This document shows, piece by piece, positions 31,021-41,097 of a stretch of 61,198 bases of DNA. The translations under genes and the position numbers were made by a program. Within the stretch, counting starts at the first letter, position 1, and each line of letters begins with the position of its first letter. Origin of the DNA: Serpula lacrymans var. lacrymans S7.9 (taxonomy: Eukaryota; Basidiomycota; Agaricomycetes; Boletales; Serpulaceae); NCBI RefSeq assembly GCF_000218685.1, contig NW_006763311.1, forward strand, positions 71,980 through 133,177, given 5' to 3'. The notes beneath the pieces are model-generated. The model worked only from the letters and a program-made list of their open reading frames with translations, did no database searches and was not told where the DNA came from.

Positions 31021-31498
31021 GCTTTCTGTGAAACCTGCATCCATGCAAAAACAATCAGAAAACCATTTCCAAAATAAGCTATACTCGAGCCAAAACTTAC
31101 AGTCAAAGGATGAACTCGGACCTCTGAGGACCAGCTATAGTCCAAGACCTAAAGGGAAAGCATTACATACTAACACTCACAGATGACTACAGCCAGGAAA
31201 CCCACCTTTGTTTACTGGCCAAAAAGGACAAAGTCCTTCAAAAAAACACAGACTTTGGGGCCTGGCTCGACACCCAAAAAGACGGAGTCAAAGTCAAAAT
31301 CCTCAGATCTGACCGAGGTGGCGAATACACTAGCCATAATTTTGATCAGCACTTGCAAAAACAAGGCACTATCTGGGAACTCACCACTCATGACTCGCCC
31401 CAACAAAATGGTGTATCAGAACGTCTAAACTGTACACTAGTTGAATGTGCTAGGGCCATGTTACTCGGTGCCAGAATGCCTAAAACGCTATGGGGCAA
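31021..31498 (+). pseudogene. Copia integrase, N-terminal part
   Basis: Reads CETCIHAKT, several stops, then RSDRGGEYTS (catalytic D) and QQNGVSERLNCTLVECARAM (catalytic E), ending PKTLWG at the gypsy LTR insertion. Frame breaks near 31075 and 31180. Confidence 0.8.
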
Positions 31499-33315
31499 TT
31501 TTATGCACCAAAGTTGATGGGTAGCATGGACAGGTGTCAATCATGAAGTAAATATTCAAAAAGACTCGCCTTTGCGCCACACAGGCACAGTGCCACATGG
31601 AATAGTAATTAATATTGCCTTTTTCAAACTTGTGGCTGATCAGCACCCCCTCTATTAGGCAATCCAGTCACGCTCACCTTTGCTTTTCCATTCGGTACTT
31701 TCGGCATTTCGGCATTTCGGCAAATTTTCACGTCGCCACTGGCTACACATTGCATTGTGCCCTTGCTTTTGTCGTTTCCTTCACTTCCCTTCCTTTGCCT
31801 AGCCCCACCATGGGCCCCTTACTCTCGTTCTTATTCTCACCCGACGGTCGTTTCTGGATCCCCATTTTAGTTCACCTCCTCGTCACCTCCAGCCTCCTCC
31901 TCCTCATCTTCTTTGCTCCCCCACCATTTCTGATGTCACCACTTCCTATCCGCTTCCGTCGCTGATCCGTTGACTATCACGTGCCACTGCTGATATCAGC
32001 AAAGCCCCGGCGGCCAGTTCAAATAGGGCAACAGGTCCATCTTTATGACGTCAATCTACCATCATATACTATCAAAACATTGGTCGCTCATCTTGCCTGG
32101 TTGGAGCGTGGGTGGGTAGTTTTTGAGCTGGAGAAGGTTCATCCCCTTGCGTTGCCCATGTTCATTGCTGTCCCATTCACTTGGGTACACTTATCTTTTG
32201 TCCATTGTCTTCGCTACAGCTACACCTACCACATGCTGCCTGGGACTCACTTGTTCCAAATTCGGACCACTCCTCTCCCTCCCTCGTTTGACCAGGTGGT
32301 CCAACACACACAGTCTATTGGTAAGGCCATGGAACTGTCAGATTTGGACTAGGTGGTGGACCGGTGGCTCCATTTTCTTTTTTTCAGCAGAACATTCATT
32401 TACAGTGCGATTATTTTTGATTTTTGAATCATTTTTATGGACACATATTTTTTAGAATGCCTGACTGACAATAAAGGAACTGTGTTGATACTGATAGTGT
32501 TTTGCCTTGCCCTTTTTTTTACTGCATCTGCCCATGACATCATGATTTTCCTGCTCTCTTTTTGCTATTGGACTTTACTTTATGGCTGTACAAACCTGTG
32601 ACATTACTCACAGCATTTATTGTTCTATCCCTTTCTTTTCCTTTTTTGACAATCTTATCCTGTATTACCTACGCAGGATTCATCAGTGTACATTCCTTCC
32701 TTCATGTTCTTTCTCATTCTTTTTGCACAGCTATACTGTGCATAGCCTACTTTTCTTTTACTATATAAACCCCTGTATTGTACCTTGTAAACACAACAAG
32801 AACTCGATTCCAGACTTCTTCTCTAATCTTAAGTCCACTTCTTACTGCTACTTGTGATCCAGTGTGGTCACAACACTTCCCACTGCTACCACTGTTAATT
32901 GCTGTCATTGTCACTTCCCACTTTTGAAGTCATTTTTATCCCTTTCAATTAGAGTCCTTCTGAGCACTACAGTTTGTGCGTCAGGAGCCTGCTATCACTG
33001 GGAACCTCTTCACCTCGTCATCCTTGTCGTTCTCAAACCTACCTTGTGCTACAATTAGCAAGGTAGTGCTCGTCTATACTTGTCACTAAGCCCCTATCTT
33101 CTATAAATTCAACTATCCCTCCTCCTCGAAACCCACACTCATACATCTCTGGGTTTTACTTTGAAGGATTGTTATATGTACCACCCCACAAACAACCAGA
33201 CCACTCCACTGTTCTAGGAGGCAAAGCCCATAAACAAGTTCCGTGGAATCTGGGAGGATTGTGTGTTAGTTTGTTTTTGTGTGTGGTTTTCTAACAACAG
33301 TTCTCATCATCAACA
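31499..33315 (+). repeat. Ty3/gypsy solo LTR inside copia integrase (copy 4)
   Basis: 1817 bp with TTTTATGC...CATCAACA ends, a decayed version of TGTCATGC...CATCGACA. Flanking bases GCAA and GCGA fit a 4-bp duplication with one CpG transition. Copia integrase resumes directly after it (GEALKHAVWIKNR). TATATAAA at 32762-32769. Confidence 0.92.
31810..32352 (+). pseudogene. LTR-encoded U3 ORF, interrupted by a stop (copy 4)
   Basis: Same 543-bp length as the open copies but with CGA to TGA at 31963-31965. It also has many replacements (H/Y, D/N, R/H, R/C, T/M, G/R). I count about 11 nonsynonymous and 10 synonymous changes against the open copies, as expected without selection. Confidence 0.8.
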
Positions 33316-33773
33316 GCGAGGCGTTAAAGCACGCTGTATGGATCAAAAATCGAGTACCTACCAAAGCAAATGATGGTAAAACACTGTATGAAAAAGCTTA
33401 CGGTACAAAACCAAACCTTAGCAAAACGCATGAATTTGGATGTACAGTCTATGTCAAGACAATTGACGCAGGCAAGCTAGATTGGCACGCAAAGGCTGGA
33501 AAATGGATTAGTCATGATGATGAGTCAAAAGGTCACAGAGTTTACTGGCCAGAACAACACACCGTATCAGTAGAATGGGATGTTATATTCAATCCGAACG
33601 AACACATTATTCCAGGCCAAAATGCCAACGACGACATTTGCGTTTTTGTGGACCCATCAGAAGACTCTGAAAATGTCCTAAACCAATCAGCAAGTTACAA
33701 AATGAATTTGTTGACGATGCACCAACAATTGTTTGGCCACAATCACCCCAGCCGCAACTTGAGCCTCATCTAA
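33316..33773 (+). pseudogene. Copia integrase, C-terminal part
   Basis: GEALKHAVWIKNRVPTKA, then HEFGCTVYVK and KWISHDDESKGHRVYWPE, typical of the copia integrase C-terminal region. The frame ends at 33773; a Pro/Gln-rich linker continues in another frame to about 34110. Confidence 0.85.
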
Positions 33774-34111
33774 TCCATCCCAATGCCATCCATCCCAACG
33801 CCATCCATCCCAATCCCATTGTCCAGCCGCCTCCAAACAACATCCAACACCCTCCTCCAGCTGTCCTCAACCCTCCTCAACCTCTAGAACCCGATCCTGC
33901 ACCTGCAGAACAACGGAGAAGAGGAGAACTGAAGCCTGCAGGCTTCTACAAGGCACTACACGAGGGCCGCACCGCAGCAGCAGCAGCAACAAAGCAATCA
34001 GCTGACTCAGACAACGAGAATAGCAGCGAAAGCGCTTACCTCAGCGCTTGGAGTGCAGCCACAACCACAGCTAGTCGCACTGAGAGCGACACTCCCACCA
34101 TCAATGAGGCC

Positions 34112-35090
34112 TTGAAAGGACCTCACCGCGAAGAATGGCTCAAGGCCATACAAGATGAAATCTTGCAGATCAAAAGGCTACAGACCTGGGAACTCATCAA
34201 GCCGCCTCCTCTTGCTAACATAATCAGATCTCACTATGTACCTCGCATCAAGAGAGGACCAAGCGGAGAAATTATTAAATTCAAAGTAAGACCCGCCACA
34301 AACGGAAATGGTCAGATATACAGACTAGACTACACTGAAACCTACTCGGCCGTTTCGTGGATGACAACAAATAGACTGGTTCTTGCTCACACAGCTGCCC
34401 AAGACTGGGAAATCCAGCAAATTGACATCAAAAGTGCCTATCTCAATGCCAACATCAATGAAGCCATCTACATGTATCCGCCGCCTCACTATCTAAAAGA
34501 CGACCAAAGAGGACTTATATGCAGGCTAAAGAAAGGCCTTTATGGCCTCAAACAAGCTGGGAAAGAATGGTATGCAAAACTGACCAAGACTTTCGCCAGA
34601 CTTGGTTTCAAACGGTTGCATTACGACCATGCTCTATTCATACACTACACATCCAACAGTGGTATTATAGTCGCTGTATCTGTAGATGTCATGCTCATAG
34701 CTGCCACCAGCAAAGCTGTAATTGAGGATTTTAAATGCGGCATCAAAGAGGAATATGGCATTACCGACTTGGGCGACATTCACTGGCTCCTCGGTATCAA
34801 AATAAAGCGCTACCGCAAAACCAGAAACATCTCATTAGGCCAACAAGCCCAAATTGACACCATCCTATCCTGCTTCAACATGTCAGACTGCAAACTAACC
34901 ACAACTCCAATGGAGCCTAGAAACCTTCTGACGAGCAATAAGCCACCTACAGCCAATTCAAACGAAAACTTAGAGATACATGATGTACCGTACAGGCAAG
35001 CCATTGGCTTGCTAATGTATTCTGCACTATGCACAAGACCAGATATATGCTTTGCGGTGTCATCACTCTCACATTTTTTACAGTTCTGCA
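34112..35090 (+). pseudogene. Copia reverse transcriptase, catalytically dead
   Basis: Begins near HREEWLKAIQDEI and includes QQIDIKSAYLNA and CRLKKGLYGLKQAGKEWY. The YVDDM catalytic box is changed to SVDVM, losing the second aspartate. A frameshift near 35090 separates it from RNase H. Confidence 0.9.
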
Positions 35091-35625
35091 GCCCATACAC
35101 TGGCAAGCTGTTAAAAGGGTACTCTGCTATCTCAAAGCCACAAGAGACCTGTGTCTGGTCATTGGACAAACAGACAAAGGCCTTGTAGGCTTCTCAGATG
35201 CTGATTTTGCATCACATACTCATTGTCACTTGATTTCCGGCCATCTTTTTTGCATAAATGGTGGTGCTATCTTATGGAACTCGAAAACTCAACCCATAGT
35301 TGCACTATCCACAACAGAGGCCGAATATATAGCACTCTCCAATGCGACAAAGGAGGCCATATGGCTACACCAAATGTGGGCAGAGGTTACCGCAATCCAA
35401 ATAAAAAATCCCACTATCCTTTACTGCGACAACCGTGGTGCAATTGAGCTATCCAAGGACAATGTGTACCACACTCGAACCAAACACATTGATATTTGTT
35501 TTCACTTCGTCCGAAAAGTAATAGAGCAAGACCTCATCCAAATAATATTCTGCCCAACAGACAATATGCCTGCCGACACGCTGACTAAACCACTGGGCTT
35601 GTCCAAAACTCGAATTCTTCAATAA
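35091..35625 (+). pseudogene. Copia RNase H
   Basis: Reads SDADFASHTHCHLISG, STTEAEYIAL, YCDNRGAIELSKD and TRTKHIDICFHFVRK, so the RNase H acidic residues remain. The stop at 35623-35625 is the natural end; the purine-rich TTTGAGGGGGTG and the LTR follow. Confidence 0.88.
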
Positions 35626-35644
35626 TTTGATGGGACTGTGCTTG

Positions 35645-35657
35645 GTTTGAGGGGGTG
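35645..35657 (+). promoter_or_regulatory. Copia polypurine tract
   Basis: GTTTGAGGGGGTG lies directly before the TGTTGGTA start of the 3' LTR, the expected place for plus-strand priming. Confidence 0.7.
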
Positions 35658-35928
35658 TGTTGGTATATTACACTCACTCTATAGATATAATTCTCTCTTT
35701 CCTATTCTACCTTCCTTTTCTTCATGAATTGACCGCTTTTCTTTGACATTACATAAGCTAATCTTTTCCACGCTTACTCCAAAACTCGTAGCATTCTACC
35801 TTATACAAACCTCAGTCTCTTGATAATAAGACTGAGGTATGTCTGTCTACTCTACAGTTCTCATTATATCATTATACTCATATTAAACCATCAGAACATC
35901 TCTTTTATAGCCTTCTCATAGCCTCACA
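35658..35928 (+). repeat. Copia 3' LTR
   Basis: 271 bp from TGTTGGTATATTAC to CCTCACA. Contains a perfect 8-bp-stem hairpin, CCTCAGTC...GACTGAGG, followed by TATGT, similar to the solo LTR at 29895. Confidence 0.85.
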
Positions 35929-36223
35929 AATAGCACTTTTATTCTCTCTCCTGAAGTGCAGCAAAACAATGCAACATAAAGTTGCCCATGTGAAAACACG
36001 TAAATCCAGCCCAACCTGTGTCATTGGTTGACCTTGAGACTTGTTGATGGTCATGGCAAAGGTAACACGGACAGGGAATTGATGATGTGATAGCTTGATG
36101 GGCAATTCTTCTGATGAAGGTTCTAATGTGAGGCGTGGAATAAAAGCCATCTTTCCTGCATGTTTTCCTCCCAAGACATGGCACTTCAATACTCTTCTCT
36201 TCATCTCTATCAAAATCATGCGT
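35929..36223 (-). pseudogene. Helitron PIF1-like helicase fragment
   Basis: The minus strand reads HHQFPVRVTFAMTINKSQGQ, then VGLDLRVFT. This is the C-terminal Pif1/Helitron helicase signature. After it the frame is degraded (the expected HGQLYVALSR is shifted). Upstream coding sequence is missing where the gypsy LTR begins at 36224, and the other side abuts the copia LTR. Confidence 0.8.
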
Positions 36224-38050
36224 TGTCATGCACCAAAGTTGATTGGTAGCATGGACAGGTGTCAATAACGAAGTGAATATTCAAAAAGACTCGCCTTTGC
36301 GCCACACAGGCACAGTGCTACGTGGAATAGTAATTAATATTGCCCTTTTCGAACTTGTGGCTGATCAGCACCACCTCTATTAGGCAATCCAGTCACACTC
36401 ACCTTTGCTTTTCCATCCGGTACTTTCCGCATTTCGGCATTTCGGCAAATTTTTGCGTCACCACTGGCTACACATTGCATTGCGCCCTCGCTTTTTGTCG
36501 TTTCCCTTACTCCCCTTCCTTTGCCTAGCCCCACCATGGGCCCCTTCCTCTCCTTTTTATTCTCACCTGATGGTCGTTTCTGGATCCCCATTCTAATCCA
36601 CTTTTCCATCACCTCCACCCTCCTCCTCCTCATCTTATTTGCACCCCCACCATTTCTGATGTCACCACTTCCTATCCGCTTCCGTCGCCGATCCGTTGAC
36701 TACCACGTGCCACTGCTGATATCAGCAAAGCCCCGGCGGCCGGTCCAAATAGGGCAACAGGTCCATCTTCATGATGTCGATCTGCCATCATATACTATCA
36801 AAACATCGGTCGCTCGTCTTGCCTGGTTGGAGCGTGGGTGGGTAGTTTTTGAGCTGGAGAAGGTTCATCCCCTTGCGTTGCCCATGTTCATTGCTGTCCC
36901 ATTCACTTGGGTACACTTATCATTTGTCCATCGTCTTCGCTACAGCTACACCTACCACACGCTGCCTGGGACTCACTTGTTCCAAATTGGAACTACTCCT
37001 CTCCCTCCCTCGTTTGATCAGGTGGTCCAACACAACCAGTCTATTGGTAAGGCCATGGAACTGTCAGATTTGGACTAGGTGGTGGACCGGTGGCTCCAGT
37101 TTCTTTTTCTTCAGCAGAACATTCATTTACAGTGCGATTATTTTTGATTTTTGAATCATTTTTATGGACACATATTTTTTTAGAATGCCTGACTGACAAT
37201 AAAGGAACTGTGTTGATACTGATAGTGTTTTGCCTTGCCCTTTTTTTTACTGCATCTTCCCATGACATCATGATTTTCCTGCTCTCCTTTTGCTATTGGA
37301 CTTTACTTTATGGCTGTACAAACCTGTGACATTACTCACAGCATTTATTGTTCTATCCCTTTCTTTTCCTTTTTTTGACAATCTTATCCTGTACTACCTA
37401 CGCAGGATTCGTCAGCGTACATTCCTTCCTTCATATTCTTTCTCATTCTTTTTGCACAGCTATACTGTGCATAGCCTACTTTTCTTTTACTATATAAACC
37501 CCTGTATTTTACCTTGTAAAAAAAAACAACAACAAGAACTCGAATTCAGACTTCTTCTCTACTCTCAAGTTCACTACTCTGCTACTTGTGATCCAGTGTG
37601 GTCACAACACTTCCCACTTCTACCACTGTTAACTGCTGTCATCGTCACTCGTCACTTTTGAAAGTGATTGTCATCCCCTTCGATTAGAGTCCTTCTGAGC
37701 ACTACAGTTTGTGCGTCAGGAGCCTGCTATCACTGGGAACCTCATCACCTCGTCATCCTTGTTGTTCTCAAACCTACCTTGTGCTACGATTAGCAAGGTA
37801 GTGCTCATCTATACTCGTCACAAAGCCCCTATCCTTCTATAAACTCAACTATCCCTCCTCCTCAAAACCCACACTCATACACCTCTGGGTTTTACTTTGA
37901 AGGATCTTTATACGTACCACCCCACGAACAACCAGACCACTCCACTGTTCTAGGAGGCAAAGCCCATAAACAAGTTCCGTGGAATCTGGGAGGATTGTGT
38001 GTTAGTTTGTTTTGTGTGTGGTTTTCTAACAACAGTTCTCATCATCGACA
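36224..38050 (+). repeat. Ty3/gypsy solo LTR (copy 5)
   Basis: 1827 bp with TGTCATGC...CATCGACA ends. Flanks GCGT and CCGG do not match, so there is no visible target duplication. TATATAAA at 37491-37498. Confidence 0.92.
36536..37078 (+). CDS. LTR-encoded U3 ORF, open (copy 5)
   Basis: 180 codons, CACCATGGG start, TAG end. It differs from copy 1 by 12 transitions, of which 9 are silent. N-terminal hydrophobic segment, then RFRRRS and a C-terminal part ending ELSDLD. No recognised family. Confidence 0.55.
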   Translation: MGPFLSFLFSPDGRFWIPILIHFSITSTLLLLILFAPPPFLMSPLPIRFRRRSVDYHVPLLISAKPRRPVQIGQQVHLHDVDLPSYTIKTSVARLAWLERGWVVFELEKVHPLALPMFIAVPFTWVHLSFVHRLRYSYTYHTLPGTHLFQIGTTPLPPSFDQVVQHNQSIGKAMELSDLD

Positions 38051-41000
38051 CCGGTTGATTGTGGATCATCCTGAGTGAATAGCGATGGCACTTCTGTTTG
38101 CAAGGAGGTCCCTCAGCTGCCAAAGAGGCGGATACCTTCCTCTTCATGGTGAGCGACTGGTGTAGGTTGCGGCATGAGTCTGAGTGCAAATGGGTGGCGC
38201 GACGGCATAGCGGCACAGATGGCTGTGGAGAAAGCTATCAGGCTAAAGCTCCCGGAAAAGCGCTGGCAAGAGTTCCCAAACGGACTCTACGGTAGGCTTT
38301 CTAAGAGTCCTGGGTTTGTGAGAAAGTATTCTATATTTCTACACCTGCACAGACAAATAGTCGTGCTAAGATGTGATCTGTGATTTACTATGGACAAGGT
38401 ATATTTAATCTTGTAAGGGTAAGTGAGATTTTGAGTGCGTCGATACGAATAGTGAACAGTGGTTAGGTAGTTATTAAGAGTAGTACTAGCGTCGTACTTT
38501 GCAGACAGTAAATACTCACTAAACCAAAGTACTGTGTCAATGCGTGTAACAAGGCGCATTGAGGATAGGCATCCACCAACCGACGCCACAAATGTAAAAG
38601 AGATCCGAAAACAAGGATTTGGATGTCAGCAATGGAGGATCATTATGCGTATGAGAGACCATTTTGAGCGACAGCACTTCTGGAAGGTGCTCATGTCGGT
38701 GTGGACCATAATTTTCGGGTTTAGCAGTCCGAGCCTACATTGGACAAAGATCATTTGATCACAGCGTCTCCTGAACTCGAAGGTGTTGCCCTCCTTCACC
38801 CATTGCAGGTGAAGCTACCATTTTCCGTTAAGGGTGTAATATACAGTTCTGGTCGTATATCAATGCCATGAGTCATGATACAAAACGAGGGTTTGAAGAT
38901 CTAGAATAAACTAACCGTTCGAAGTGAGTAAATTGTATATCAATGTAATTGGGTGAGGGACCATCTTGCTTTAGACGATATAATAGATCAGGCTGATGGC
39001 AAGCGACAACCCGCCAAAAGACCACAAATATAAATGATTGAATGGCTTTGACCTCCATGTTGCAGGTACACGGGCAAGCATGACAAAGATGAGGGTACCA
39101 AGATCGCATGCGAACCTTGGGCTCTCCAGCTCGCGGCAAATTCAATGTGAAATTTAAGAAGAGCATTAGAATTCCGATTTTGTCAAATATCACAGGTCTT
39201 AGTGGGTGATGAAGGCCCTGTATCGAGGAATTATGTGATAGGCTTTCAGTACTGAACACATGATCGAAGAGCATATGTCATAAAGTCAGCTCCGACTATA
39301 TGTATGGTTCTACGGAGAGAGCGGTTGCGGATAACTGAATGCGAATATGAGTCTCGTCCAATGGAGACCTGCGAGTCCGTAGGTCGTCGAGTCAACAAGG
39401 TCAGCGCGCCGACCATCGAGAGCTTGTAATATAATCCAGTCCAGATGCATATTGTCCTTCCGTCACCCCAATCTCTTGAAAGCAGACGCGTAGTAGATTC
39501 CTAAGTCTTAATGCAGTGGTCCATTGATTAGGATTACTGGTGACGTTATAAAGTGCGATGTCCAAGAGCACGCAGAGGTTCTACTATAGCTACGTGCCAT
39601 GAAAAAAAGCTAGATCGAAGTTGATCTTGGTTCGCCCCGAAATGCAATTTATGAGAGTATACACATTTTGTCTTTCTCGAGTAGAAATTAGCCGTATGGA
39701 TTGTCCCAGTGGTTGAAACAAATGCAGGACAGCACGGACGTACGAAAAACAAAGCTTGTGTCTCGCGGTTAGATGTCTAGATCCCTGGATTGCCATTGGG
39801 GTGGTGGACAACATTTGGCTATGTCAGGTAGCACTTTGAAGGTTCTAGTTTGGTGGATGCTGGACTTGGACTGGGAATTGAGCCGACGAGATTGCGACCA
39901 CTTCAGAAATGTTTGACGTCGGCGTGGAGGGGAGGACGATGTTCATATGCACTGACATAGAACTACTAGGTGTCCGGTGAGTGCCTTTGGGACAGGAGCG
40001 CTTTGGAAGAAGTGAAAGCGGTACAATAGGGTACAGTACGGCCGGTGCGATAGCGAATCAGCGCTCAAACACGTGGCACAGTTGTACATCGGAATTTGCC
40101 GTGCGACTGCTGGAGAGCGTTGGCGAAAGGTGTCGAAGTGAACGCGGAGGAAAGCTTTATAACCTGGAGAACCGGCGGTGCAATATTCAGATGATGCAGT
40201 CCAGATAATTGCAAGGTTTGCGATGCAGTGCTTGGCACGATGAAGTCATAAGCAAGCTATGCTAGAATAAAGTGGCTACATGGACCGGGTACTCAAAGAG
40301 CGATCGCCCGAAGAATGCCGGGCACCGAGTGCTGCACCGCAACTGCACCGAGCGGTGTTTGACAAAAAAAGAACAGAGTCGCACACGGATGACTGCAGAA
40401 AAGGCGATTTACGTATGGATCTATATAAACAAACGAGCGAGAAAACGTCCTTTTGAGCTGAAGAAGAAGCATAGACTTGTCCAATCTGCACTAGTCCATT
40501 GGCCTGTCGTTCTCTCTGGGCCATCTCAGCTGATCAGACTCTTTTGGCGGGTAACTGTCACCTTGGGACCAGTGCGGCAAACCTATCGCTTTTCCAAGTC
40601 GATGTATGCTTTGGAATTCCCGTTCTCGGTATTTCAACTATACATCTCGAGGCCCTTTGACTTGCATTAGTAGGTCCCTATCATATCTCTCGACGCCACA
40701 TCTCGCATCTCCTGTCGATATTCGTGGAATTCCTTGAATCGCTACCGGTAATTGCACCTCCCGCAAAATACGAACGACGTCGACCACTTGCCATCCTTCT
40801 ACTGCGATCCAATCGCCCCATCGAGTTTTGCGGCGCATATATTGCGGGGTTGAGCAAACAGCAGTCGTATTTCCAGAGTTGAAAAAAGAGACGGGAAATC
40901 ACGCGGTTCGTGTGCCACCTGCCTCGCGTTGTTTTCCTATAGCCAGTCACGGTCTACCAGCCCTGTACAGAGCTACAGCCCGTACGCTCAGCTCACTACT

Positions 41001-41097
41001 AACCTCTGCCCACCAGCAGCCAAGACTGCAGCTGGTTTCATTCCAAATCATAGCTCGTTGTGATATCTGCTGTTGATAACCGTACATCACCACCGCA
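38051..41097. other. 3-kb stretch without a recognised gene
   Basis: Only short frames without protein-like character on either strand. No LTR, helicase or transposase signature noticed. The last ~200 bp serve as the promoter and leader of the transcription factor gene. Confidence 0.5.

Larger units (their letters stand above)
29085..35928 (+). mobile_element. Degenerate Ty1/copia retrotransposon, interrupted twice
   Basis: Order gag, protease, integrase, RT, RNase H in plus orientation identifies copia. The 3' LTR is 35658-35928. Of the 5' LTR only its last 17 bp (CTTCTCATAGCCTCACA, 29085-29101) remain. A primer-binding site follows at 29102. Coding parts carry several frameshifts and stops. 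A copia-type solo LTR lies at 29895-30236 and a gypsy solo LTR at 31499-33315. The element is dead. Confidence 0.92.
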
